From Pantoea eucrina (GTDB lineage Bacteria; Pseudomonadota; Gammaproteobacteria; Enterobacterales; Enterobacteriaceae): 64,000 nt of DNA. The notes under the pieces are model-generated. The model did no database searches and had not been told where the DNA came from. It saw only the letters and a program-made list of their open reading frames with translations. The stretch lies in the NCBI RefSeq assembly GCF_001691555.1, contig NZ_MAYN01000001.1, positions 248,001 through 312,000 of the forward strand. The letters are read 5' to 3'. Shown here piece by piece: positions 56,616 to 63,713 of the stretch (within the stretch, counting starts at the first letter, position 1; every line of letters begins with the position of its first letter). The translations under genes were made by a program, and so were the position numbers.

Positions 56616-56939
56616 GCGCTCATAGCATTGTCACGCTGGTCAACCTACCTGATGCGCAGTGATACAGCCTGCCCGGAGGCGGGTATTATCAAAGGCTCAG
56701 TTCTGGCTGTTGATCGGGCACTGACGCCGCGGCACGGTCAGATTATTGTGGCGGAATATGAGGGTGAACTGGTGCTGCGCAGATTGCTGCTGCAACCCGT
56801 TCCGGCGCTGCAGTCGCTGGAGATGTCCGGGGCTGTCGTTCTGCTCGATGAGAACCAGTTGCTGCCGGTGTGGGGCGTGGTGGCTTATGCGCTCAATGAT
56901 ATCGCGGGCCAGGGTTTCACCGGACCTGCAGGAAAATAG
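56616..56939 (+). pseudogene. 5'-truncated umuD-like remnant
   Basis: Residues from ALIALSRWSTYLMRS to the TAG align with the C-terminal part of UmuD/ImpA peptidases (ATYFVKASGDSM... HGDIVIA... VFGVV pattern): HGQIIVAEYEGELVLRRLLL and LLPVWGVVAYAL. The catalytic Ser (GDSM) is replaced by a different SDTAC segment and the catalytic Lys position reads Arg. The N-terminal part and start are lacking; the fragment begins right after dsdC. Confidence 0.75.
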
Positions 56940-56941
56940 CG

Positions 56942-57025
56942 ATGTTTGCGCTTGCTGATGCCAACAATTTTTACGCCACCTGTGAAACCATTTTCAGGCC
57001 AGGTACGATAATCCGCACTAAGTAA
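56942..57025 (+). pseudogene. Truncated umuC start fragment (copy 1)
   Basis: ATG at 56942 reads MFALADANNFYATCETIFRP, the UmuC N-terminus, then leaves homology after the FRP and stops at 57025. Two bases separate it from the umuD stop, the normal umuDC spacing. Everything after about 20 codons is gone. Confidence 0.85.
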
Positions 57026-57282
57026 GCTGCTTAAGCGCTGTGGCCTCTCGTGGTGCTCTCAGACCTGCTGCCATACTGCCATACTGCCATTCTCTATTAC
57101 AGATCATGACGAGCATGTCCTGCGCTGACTGCTGCTGATCCCGTCTCCAGCGCTGCAGTAGCAGTCTGGCAACGGCGAGCTTGTACTCTGATGGCAGATT
57201 TCGACCTTTCTTTCTGTGGCACAGTGACCTGTGCCTTACCGATTTGACCGGGCTGGATTGCAACCATACGCTGCAGGAATAA
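57026..57282. other. Intergenic remnant, no gene supported
   Basis: A 257-base gap after the first umuC fragment. A minus-strand reading of 81 residues is open but has no recognisable family and I do not support it. Short tandem CATACTGC units occur near 57072. Confidence 0.4.
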
Positions 57283-57303
57283 AAGCCCGCATGCGGCGGG
57301 CTT
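57283..57303 (-). terminator. Terminator of the higBA operon
   Basis: AAGCCCGC, five bases, GCGGGCTT; on the minus strand a run of T follows. It lies just after the antitoxin stop. Confidence 0.8.
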
Positions 57304-57306
57304 CGG

Positions 57307-57702
57307 TTACTGCGTTTGTATCCGTTTGGGCTCCGCTGCGCCTACCAGCGATGCCAGCGGTATATTAAACATTTCATGCAGGTTACGGATCATCGGAAGC
57401 GTCAGCGCACGCTTATTGTTCAGTACTTCATAAACCCGGTTTGGGCGTCCAATCGCAGGCACCAGGTCTTTCGCCGTCAGCCCCATCTGCTCCATGCGGA
57501 ACTTAATCGCCTCTACTGGATCGGGTGCTTCTATCGGATAGTGTTCCTGCTCGTACTTTTCAATAAGCAGGATCATTACTTCCAGAAAATCTCCGGCTGC
57601 GCTTCCTGGCTCCGGCTCATTGTCAAACAGCGGAGATACAGCGGCCAGAGCTGCCTCGTAATCTGCTTCGTTATGAATCGGTTTGATTTTGTAAGTCATC
57701 AC
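57307..57702 (-). CDS. higA: HigA-type antitoxin
   Basis: A 131-residue XRE-type antitoxin. The HTH is in the C-terminal half (MGLTAKDLVPAIGRPNRVYEVLNNKRALTLPMIRNL, residues about 75-115 in parts). The N-terminal half has an acidic region typical of HigA. It overlaps the toxin gene by 4 bases and lies after it, the toxin-first order of HigBA. It would bind the toxin and repress the operon. Confidence 0.88.
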   Translation of the reverse strand: MMTYKIKPIHNEADYEAALAAVSPLFDNEPEPGSAAGDFLEVMILLIEKYEQEHYPIEAPDPVEAIKFRMEQMGLTAKDLVPAIGRPNRVYEVLNNKRALTLPMIRNLHEMFNIPLASLVGAAEPKRIQTQ

Positions 57703-57998
57703 ATATCCACCGTATCTGCGTCTATTTTATCGTATTCAGCGTGCGTTCCAACAAACTTGATGTAGACCGCCTGAAACCTGTAAGCCACTGCAACAATCAG
57801 TCGATAATCATTGCCTTTGATATTAAATACCACCCGATTGGTACTCAGAAAATCCGCGGACCTGTATTTGTCCTTGATGTCCTGTGGCGTTTTCCACTGT
57901 GCCTGTTTGACTTCATCTACCCATGCTTTCAGGGGTTGCTCCGCCTGATTATGCGTCTCCCGGAATTGTTTGAGAGAGGCGATTGATATAATCCGCAC
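57699..57998 (-). CDS. higB: HigB-type mRNA-interferase toxin
   Basis: A 99-residue RelE-fold toxin close to the HigB family that cleaves mRNA in the ribosome: RFQAVYIKFVGTHAEYDKID and FNIKGNDYRLIVAVAY match. The GTG at 57998 is preferred to a TTG seven codons earlier because AGGGA lies seven bases before it. Two operator palindromes lie just upstream. Confidence 0.88.
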   Translation of the reverse strand: MRIISIASLKQFRETHNQAEQPLKAWVDEVKQAQWKTPQDIKDKYRSADFLSTNRVVFNIKGNDYRLIVAVAYRFQAVYIKFVGTHAEYDKIDADTVDM

Positions 57999-58012
57999 TG
58001 GCTTTCCCTGCA

Positions 58013-58051
58013 GTCCCAAATTGGGACCAACATAACAATCCCAAAATGGGA
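58013..58051. promoter_or_regulatory. Two HigA operator palindromes
   Basis: GTCCCAAATTGGGAC at 58013-58027 (perfect) and TCCCAAAATGGGA at 58039-58051 are two TCCCA/TGGGA inverted repeats with centres 25 bases apart, at the toxin promoter. Autorepression by the HigBA complex is expected. Confidence 0.82.
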
Positions 58052-58086
58052 CGTCAACGGTTAAGACATATTTCTATTTTTAAATG

Positions 58087-58106
58087 TACTGTATGCATAA
58101 ACAGTG
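58087..58106 (+). promoter_or_regulatory. LexA-like (SOS) box
   Basis: TACTG, ten bases, CAGTG: a CTG-N10-CAG box with 16 of 20 matches to the LexA consensus, upstream of the second umuC fragment. It is probably the control element of a lost umuDC operon. Confidence 0.72.
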
Positions 58107-58131
58107 ATTGCTAAGAGATTTTTTCTCTATT

Positions 58132-58235
58132 CGTGCTGGCAGACGCTAACAACTTTACACATCCTGCGAAACCGTATTCCGGCCCGATTTGCGTGGGAAA
58201 CCTATCGCTGTGGTCTCAAACAATAATCTGAGTGG
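58132..58235 (+). pseudogene. umuC start fragment (copy 2)
   Basis: Reads FVLADANNF, then after a frameshift YTSCETVFRPDLRGKPIAVV and SNNN, the UmuC N-terminus. One or two bases are lost within the Phe-Tyr codons. Homology ends soon after the SNNN motif. There is no umuD between it and the SOS box. Confidence 0.85.
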
Positions 58236-58263
58236 TGAGAAGTGTTAGTTAGTTTCGTACTTT

Positions 58264-58289
58264 TCAATTCTTCAGGTTTGAAGAATTGA
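58264..58289. repeat. Inverted repeat
   Basis: TCAATTCTTCA and its complement with a 4-base loop, 11-base stem, no T-run. It lies between the umuC fragment and the dispersed hairpin at 58294. Confidence 0.55.
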
Positions 58290-58293
58290 CTGG

Positions 58294-58315
58294 TCCGCTA
58301 TGAGCGAAAAGCGGA
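58294..58315. repeat. Dispersed TCCGCT...AGCGGA hairpin (copy 4)
   Basis: TCCGCT, ten bases, AGCGGA, of the ATGAGCGA loop variant; see the entry at 42565. Confidence 0.65.
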
Positions 58316-58468
58316 AGCTAAATTATTGTTGGAAAATACCAACAGTGAACGGCATCAATCAGGAAACATATCCATTGAAATTTTTAACTCCCGGTGCTAA
58401 AAGATGAAGAGCCGTTTTTAAGATTTGTAGTATTTACTGATTCTCAACTCAAAAGAGAACACCGGAAA

Positions 58469-58552
58469 ATGATCAAGTCTGTTCAGTCAGCTACAACCGT
58501 TACCACCACCGAAACCTTCGGCGGCGTGTACGCATCTGTGACTGGCTCCTGA
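58469..58552 (+). CDS. Thr-rich small ORF, possible leader peptide
   Basis: A 27-residue ORF rich in Thr: TTVTTTET in the middle, a C-terminal GGVYASVTGS. The start has only GGA just before it, so translation is uncertain. A GC-rich hairpin (about 58570-58589, with one mismatch) follows, then the hydrolase at 58633. The Thr run recalls the threonine operon leader peptide, but no amino-acid operon follows. It could equally be chance. Confidence 0.35.
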   Translation: MIKSVQSATTVTTTETFGGVYASVTGS

Positions 58553-58632
58553 TAAAACAGATTCTGACTCCCCGCCAAACCGGACGGGGAAGAAAATCTC
58601 TCCGTTCATGACTTACTGAATGGAGATGCATC

Positions 58633-59178
58633 ATGATTTCATCCGAAAATGCACTTTTAGTTATCGATATGCAGCAGGGGCTTTTTCATGGCCCGGCCTC
58701 ACCGCATTTCGCAGACACGATTTTGTCAAACATCTGCCTGCTTTTAGAAAAAGCCAGGCAGGCACATGTGCCTGTCTTTTTTGCCCGCCACACCGGGCCT
58801 GACAATTCCCCCTTCTCTGAGCAAAGTCCCTTAACACAACTGATACCCGAAATGAGCGTGAATGATGAGCACGATGTGGTTTTTATCAAAAAGTATCCCA
58901 GCTGTTTCCGGGATACGAGCCTGCAGCTTCAGCTCGGCAGGCGGGGAATAAAGCAACTCGTCGTCGTCGGGATGAAAACAGAATTCTGTGTGGACACAAC
59001 CTGCCGTGCAGCGCCGGAGCTGGGATTCAGGACTGTGCTTATTTCAGATGCGCACACGACAATGGATAACAGCTATCTGTCAGCTAATGAAATCATCAGC
59101 CATCACAATGCCACTCTGGCAGGCCCGTTTGTGACGCTCGCGACAGCAGCGGACTGGAGCTTTTACTCTGAGAAATGA
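58633..59178 (+). CDS. Isochorismatase-like cysteine hydrolase
   Basis: A 181-residue hydrolase with the full catalytic triad of the family: Asp at 12 (VIDMQQG), Lys at 86/87 (FIKKYPS) and Cys at 119 (KTEFCVDTTC). Family members hydrolyse isochorismate, nicotinamide, or N-carbamoyl or amide substrates. ATGGAGATGCATC precedes it. It is the intact version of the remnant at 35547. The actual substrate is unknown. Confidence 0.88.
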   Translation: MISSENALLVIDMQQGLFHGPASPHFADTILSNICLLLEKARQAHVPVFFARHTGPDNSPFSEQSPLTQLIPEMSVNDEHDVVFIKKYPSCFRDTSLQLQLGRRGIKQLVVVGMKTEFCVDTTCRAAPELGFRTVLISDAHTTMDNSYLSANEIISHHNATLAGPFVTLATAADWSFYSEK

Positions 59179-59190
59179 GATAAGACGGAG

Positions 59191-59209
59191 AGCCGCCCGG
59201 CGGGCGGCT
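59191..59209. terminator. GC-rich hairpin after the hydrolase
   Basis: AGCCGCCCG, one base, CGGGCGGCT; a similar hairpin follows the remnant at 35759-35777. Weak T-run. Confidence 0.5.
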
Positions 59210-59221
59210 GAAGTGAACAAA

Positions 59222-59245
59222 GTCCGCTTTTGGCACAGAGCGGAC
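59222..59245. repeat. Dispersed hairpin, perfect GTCCGCT...AGCGGAC copy
   Basis: GTCCGCT, ten bases with GGCACA, AGCGGAC. Seven-base arms. This is the best copy of the dispersed element; 42984-43004 is a close but broken relative. Confidence 0.75.
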
Positions 59246-59429
59246 ATTAGAATCAGTATCCTGATGGCGCCTCCGGCTCTCTGCCGTTGCCTGATCGTTG
59301 AGCCTCACTCCGCTAACCTGCAAAGTCGTTATCAACGTTGAATATTCCCTGACGTGGAGTCACCCGGCTGGAAAGGAAAAAATTGTGATTTCTTCTCCTT
59401 TCCCGCTCAAGAAATAACCGCCCTCGCTT

Positions 59430-60317
59430 TTAGCGAAATATCAGAGACTGATGAGCGGCGGCGCCTGTGCGTGCGCCGTCGCCGACGGCAATGGCCACGT
59501 TGCCTGCGGCAACCGCCGCATCCCCGCAGGCAAATACGCCGGAAACGTTCGTTTCGCGCATAACATCCACCTTAATAAACTCTCCGGTCGGCCCTGCTTC
59601 CATCTCACATCCGAGCTGAACGGCTAAAGGAGAACTCAGGCGTGTCCGGGGCTGAATAAACAGCCCGGCAAGCCTGATGATTCGCCCGCTGGCGAGGGTG
59701 ATATCAGCCTGATCTTCCCCGATGGATAAAACCGGCTCGGCTTCTACCGTTACGCCACGTCGGGCTAACTGGGCGAGCTGCGCGGTATCCGGTGTGTAGG
59801 CCTCATTGAGGAACAGTGTGGTTGGCCCCCAATCCGGCAGTATCAGCGCCTGATGGATAGCCAGCGGCGATGACGCCAGTACGCCGATCATTCCGCCGTT
59901 CAGTTCATAGCCGTGGCAATAGGGACAGTGAAAAATCTTCTTTCCCCACAGCGCGGTCAGTCCAGGGAACGCCGGCAGCTCGTCCTTCACCCCCGTCGCC
60001 AGGATCAGGCGGCGCGCCGCAAACGACAGCCCGGATCCGACAGCGATGGCATAGCCCTCTGGCTCCGCTTTTGCATGGATGGCGGTGTCCGTCACCCATT
60101 CGACCGTGGGATAGGCCATCAGCTGCTCGCGCGCCTTGCTGGCTATCGTGCCGGGATGCTCTCCGTCCTGCCCCAGAAAGCCGTGAGAACTCTCAGCAAA
60201 GCGATTGCGGCGTTGCCCTGCATCGATGATCAAAACCTGCCGGCGCGCCCGTGCGAGCTGCAGGCCTGCGGAAACTCCGGCGTAGCTGCCGCCGACGATA
60301 ATCGTATCATAAACCAT
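59430..60317 (-). CDS. FAD-dependent thioredoxin-reductase-like oxidoreductase
   Basis: A 295-residue TrxR-type flavoprotein. It has the FAD-binding GGSYAGVSAGLQLARA, a CPYC redox pair in FHCPYCHGYEL (instead of the CATC of classical TrxR), and the closing GVFACGDAAVAAGNVAIAVGDG. The start at 60317 has CAGGAG upstream. It is divergent from an Rrf2 regulator, and the two probably form a redox- or thiol-stress unit. Confidence 0.88.
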   Translation of the reverse strand: MVYDTIIVGGSYAGVSAGLQLARARRQVLIIDAGQRRNRFAESSHGFLGQDGEHPGTIASKAREQLMAYPTVEWVTDTAIHAKAEPEGYAIAVGSGLSFAARRLILATGVKDELPAFPGLTALWGKKIFHCPYCHGYELNGGMIGVLASSPLAIHQALILPDWGPTTLFLNEAYTPDTAQLAQLARRGVTVEAEPVLSIGEDQADITLASGRIIRLAGLFIQPRTRLSSPLAVQLGCEMEAGPTGEFIKVDVMRETNVSGVFACGDAAVAAGNVAIAVGDGARTGAAAHQSLIFR

Positions 60318-60362
60318 CTTGCTCTCCTGAAATCGGTAACGGCCAGGTATTTTTCGAAACAA

Positions 60363-60407
60363 CATAAGTTACTTGATAATGGGGTGTCAATACTCTCGTA
60401 ACTTATG
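60363..60407. promoter_or_regulatory. Inverted repeat, likely Rrf2 operator
   Basis: CATAAGTTAC at 60363-60372 and its complement GTAACTTATG at 60398-60407, with a third related CAAGTTATG nearby. The repeat lies in the shared promoter of the two divergent genes. Confidence 0.75.
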
Positions 60408-60453
60408 CTGTTTCAAGTTATGCTCGTCGCCAGTTCTTCAGGAAGCGATCGAC

Positions 60454-60882
60454 ATGAGAAATGACACCCGTCTCTCCCGTATGCTGCATGTATTGATCCA
60501 CATGTCCCGGCATGACCGGCCCGCCACGTCGGATACCATCGCGGAGATGCTCAATACCAACCCAGTTGTAGTGCGGCGCACCATGGCACTGCTGAAAGAA
60601 AAGGGCTATGTGCGTTCGGAAAAAGGCCATCGGGGTGGCTGGACGTTAGCGAAACCGCTGGCGGGTATCACCTTGCTGGATATTCATAAGGCGCTGGGCT
60701 CCTCTTCACTGTTCGCGATCGGCTTGTCGACCGATCATCCGGAGTGCCTGGTCGAGCAGGCGGTGAACGCCGCATTAACCGAAGCGTTCGACGCGGCGCA
60801 GGCGTTGCTGTTGAAACGACTCGAAAGCGTGACCCTGGCAGAGTTAGCCAGCGATTTTGAACGCCGCTATCTGATGTGTTGA
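60454..60882 (+). CDS. Rrf2-family transcriptional regulator
   Basis: A 142-residue winged-helix regulator (SDTIAEMLNTNPVVVRRTMALLKEKGYV, with wing SEKGHRGGWTLAKP). Cysteines are at PECLVE and at the C-terminus, but not in the three-Cys iron-sulfur pattern of IscR. AGGAAG lies before the ATG at 60454. Probably controls the TrxR-like gene. Confidence 0.87.
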   Translation: MRNDTRLSRMLHVLIHMSRHDRPATSDTIAEMLNTNPVVVRRTMALLKEKGYVRSEKGHRGGWTLAKPLAGITLLDIHKALGSSSLFAIGLSTDHPECLVEQAVNAALTEAFDAAQALLLKRLESVTLAELASDFERRYLMC

Positions 60883-61130
60883 GTGTGTCTGTGGGAGCGG
60901 GCTGAGGGCCTGTCGATGTCTGCTCCTGACCCGAACCGCTCAGAATTCCTGTTTCCCCGTGCGCTTGCCGTTTTAACTGAACCTCATGAATCAGGACCGA
61001 TGTCCCTGGACAGCATCTGGCTGTAAGGACAGGCTGGATCGCCAACGGCGAAAAAACGCCCGCCGGGCAGGGCCACATGGCTCCCTGCGACTGAAAATAA
61101 CGGACTGAAATGCCGTTACGCAGGCTGTGG

Positions 61131-61946
61131 CTATCTGGCCTGAGGACTTTTATCCACCAACGCATCCGGCAGCGTGCTGCGCTGCCGGAACCACGCCGCG
61201 AAAAAACCGATAATAATGCAGAATTCGGCGATATCGCCGCCGTAATACATCCACTGCGCGGCCGCTTGTATCTCCGCAAGGCTGGCTGCGGTGCCGTGCG
61301 GGTAGCCGTAGCCGTACATCAGTTTACCGAGAATGGCATGAGCGGCTGTGGCCAGGAAGATGACCAAAAGTCGTACCGATCTCGGCGGGCGATGGGGCGC
61401 AGGATCAGGCCCGGCGACCGACCAGGTAAACAGGTAGCCAGAGAGGACAAAATGCAGATGAAGAAGAACAAACAGCAGGGGATTCGCCATACTCAGGGCG
61501 TAAAAGGGGGTGAGATAAAGCAGATACATACCGCCAATATCTAAAAAGGCAGCGGTAACCGGATGGATTAACAATCGCACCGGCCGGATACGCAGAATAG
61601 TCATGATGCCGCGCGCCCGTTGCGCGGAAACGCTGCGCAGCAAAAGCGAGCCTGGTGCGCCGAATACCAGGCCAAGCGGTCCAAACATCCCCAGACAGAG
61701 ATGCTGCAGCATGTGACCCCGTAAATCGTGATGCGCCCAGTCAGCCAGGTGCGGTAACACGGAGGCCGCGAGCACAAGGGTACCGGCCGTAAAGCTGGCC
61801 AGGCGCCAGAGGCTCCATCGGGTGGTACGGCGCAGCCGCACCGCGGCCAGCAGATAAAAGCAGAGCAGGATGAAAGGCAGGATGCCCAGCAGCAGCCACA
61901 ATGCGGCTGAAGGGTGTCCTCCTGAATGATGTATCATCGAATCCAC
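61131..61946 (-). CDS. CtaG-type membrane protein (cytochrome oxidase assembly-like)
   Basis: A 271-residue multi-helix membrane protein of the caa3_CtaG family, with conserved His residues (LPHLADWAHHDLRGHMLQHL and LLHLHFVLSGYLFTWSVAGPDPAPHRP), possible metal ligands. GTG start with AAGGT upstream, 3 bases after the DUF2243 stop: an operon pair. Confidence 0.83.
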   Translation of the reverse strand: MDSMIHHSGGHPSAALWLLLGILPFILLCFYLLAAVRLRRTTRWSLWRLASFTAGTLVLAASVLPHLADWAHHDLRGHMLQHLCLGMFGPLGLVFGAPGSLLLRSVSAQRARGIMTILRIRPVRLLIHPVTAAFLDIGGMYLLYLTPFYALSMANPLLFVLLHLHFVLSGYLFTWSVAGPDPAPHRPPRSVRLLVIFLATAAHAILGKLMYGYGYPHGTAASLAEIQAAAQWMYYGGDIAEFCIIIGFFAAWFRQRSTLPDALVDKSPQAR

Positions 61947-61949
61947 TGG

Positions 61950-62426
61950 CTACCTTCCCGTCTCAAGATGCGCGGCCGCCCGCGCGTGGCGATAGAGGAA
62001 AATGCCTGCCGCAATGAACAGCAGACCAAAAGCGTTCCAGACAAGGTCGTACAGCCACAGGTTATCGACATAGCGGATCTGATGCAGCCTGAGCAGCTTA
62101 TGGTCGACAATGCCGTCAAACAGCTGAAAAGCGCCCAGACCCAGAATGAAGCCCGCCCATGCCGCAGTGAGATCAAGTCGTTTTCGGCTGCGTAGATCGA
62201 TAAACATAAAAAAGCCGAGCACAAAAAAGATCAGCTCGCCCGAATGCAGCAGACCGTCCGAAAACAGGCTGAACGCTAGCGTGCCCCAGTCAAAAAAGTG
62301 ATGCCAGGCAAGGATTTGATGAAAAATGATTTCATCAACAGCCGCCATTAGTCCGATACCGAGAGGGACTGCAGCCTTTAATGAACGCTTCAGGTCTGGT
62401 TTGAGACATGGTTTTGCATGTGTCAC
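61950..62426 (-). CDS. DUF2243 membrane protein
   Basis: A 158-residue protein with four predicted helices (GIGLMAAVDEIIFHQILAWHH, ELIFFVLGFFMFID, LGAFQLFDGIVDHKLLRLHQI). The conserved His pairs are typical of DUF2243. The GTG at 62426 has AGGAG six bases before it, which is better than the ATG 21 codons upstream. Genes of this family often accompany CtaG-like genes, as here. Confidence 0.83.
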   Translation of the reverse strand: MTHAKPCLKPDLKRSLKAAVPLGIGLMAAVDEIIFHQILAWHHFFDWGTLAFSLFSDGLLHSGELIFFVLGFFMFIDLRSRKRLDLTAAWAGFILGLGAFQLFDGIVDHKLLRLHQIRYVDNLWLYDLVWNAFGLLFIAAGIFLYRHARAAAHLETGR

Positions 62427-62642
62427 CGCTTTCTCCTGAAATAACAATATAAAAGCCAGTTGAAAGCTTAGCTGAAATAACATTTTCAAATTCAGGCATT
62501 CAGGCGGGTCAATACCAGCATGACGGCTTAACCGAAGCGTCCCGAGCCTAAAATTTTTTGTACTGTTATCAAAGGCTTACTGGCACGCTGAGCAATTCCA
62601 TAGCGCAATGGCCACATTTCTTTAAACGAAGGAAAATGAGCG

Positions 62643-62828
62643 CTACTCTTCCGCCTTTGCGGAAATGATTTCTAGTCGCGAAGGCAACTCCCGTTCGATT
62701 TTTTTACGATGGAAAGGAGAAAGCTTGCGCCATTCACGCGCTTCCTGCAGCGTACGACCACAGCCCTCACACCAGCCTTTTGTTTTACTGAAGATACAGA
62801 TATCAGTACAGGGGGACTTTACGGACAT
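62643..62828 (-). CDS. DUF1289 protein
   Basis: A 61-residue protein with the DUF1289 cysteine pattern: SPCTDICIFSKTKGWCEGCGRT (first part), then WRKLSPFHRKKIEREL. The four Cys probably bind metal. AAGGAGTAGTT precedes the ATG. Monocistronic. Confidence 0.85.
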   Translation of the reverse strand: MSVKSPCTDICIFSKTKGWCEGCGRTLQEAREWRKLSPFHRKKIERELPSRLEIISAKAEE

Positions 62829-62951
62829 AACTACTCCTTAGACAGGGATCAGATGAGAACAGGCTGAAATTGCAGACCAGTCGCCGCCTGGTCTCTCAGG
62901 ATATCGACGGCGCTATCAGCCCGTTAATAACGGTTTTTCAGCCTTCTTGCC

Positions 62952-63713
62952 TCAGGCGTACTGAATGTTCATCATTCCCTGTTCGGTTCGGTTGATGGAG
63001 GCATCGACCTGCCAGGTCGACCGAATGAGCGCCGGCGTAAGCACGGCAGCCGGAGCACCCGTGGCCACGATCTGTCCCTCATGCAATACCACCAAATGCT
63101 GACAATATTTTGCCGCGAGATTGAGATCGTGCAGTGCCACAAACACGGTAACGGGCAATGCGGAGATAAGTCGCATTAGTTCCAGCTGAAACTGTATATC
63201 CAGATGATTGATCGGTTCGTCCAGCAGCAGGATATCCGGCTGTTGTGTGAGGGCACGGGCTATCTGACAACGCTGACGTTCTCCGCCTGACAGGCGATGC
63301 CAGGATCGGTGCGCCAGGGCATTAAGCTTCATCAGCGAAAGCGATTGCTGCACAGCCTCCTCATCAGCCTGACGCCATGGCGCGAATGCGCTGCGATGCG
63401 GTGTACGGCCGAGACGCACAATATCAATAACGCTCATCTCCGCCTCAGACTCCGCATGCTGCGGCACAAAAGCAATCTTGCGGGAAAGCTGACGTCGGCT
63501 CAGATTACTTGTCAGCGTACCGCCAATTTTTACGCCCGCGTAAGCGCAGGCCTGTACGCCAGCCATAGCGCGAATCAGCGTGGACTTACCGGAGCCGTTC
63601 GGGCCAAGCAGCCCCACTGTTTGCGATCGTTTCGCACTAAAACTGATATCAGATAAAATGCTACGAGCCTGAAGTGTCACGCTCAGTTTCTCAACCACGA
63701 CATGCATCATCAT
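62952..63713 (-). CDS. Iron-siderophore ABC transporter ATP-binding protein (FecE/FepC-type)
   Basis: A 253-residue ATPase: Walker A LLGPNGSGKSTLIRA, signature LSGGERQRCQIARALTQQ, Walker B ILLLDEPINHLD, H-loop VALHDLNLAAKY. It overlaps the permease gene by 4 bases (ATGA). It provides energy for uptake of ferric siderophores or heme-like cofactors; the exact cargo is not visible. Confidence 0.92.
   Translation of the reverse strand: MMMHVVVEKLSVTLQARSILSDISFSAKRSQTVGLLGPNGSGKSTLIRAMAGVQACAYAGVKIGGTLTSNLSRRQLSRKIAFVPQHAESEAEMSVIDIVRLGRTPHRSAFAPWRQADEEAVQQSLSLMKLNALAHRSWHRLSGGERQRCQIARALTQQPDILLLDEPINHLDIQFQLELMRLISALPVTVFVALHDLNLAAKYCQHLVVLHEGQIVATGAPAAVLTPALIRSTWQVDASINRTEQGMMNIQYA

Noticed and set aside
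57065-57090. Short CATACTGC tandem units
   Set aside because: Only two full units; too short to assign a role.
57018-57263. 81-residue minus-strand reading between the umuC fragment and higA
   Set aside because: No recognisable family, and its position in a decayed region makes chance likely.
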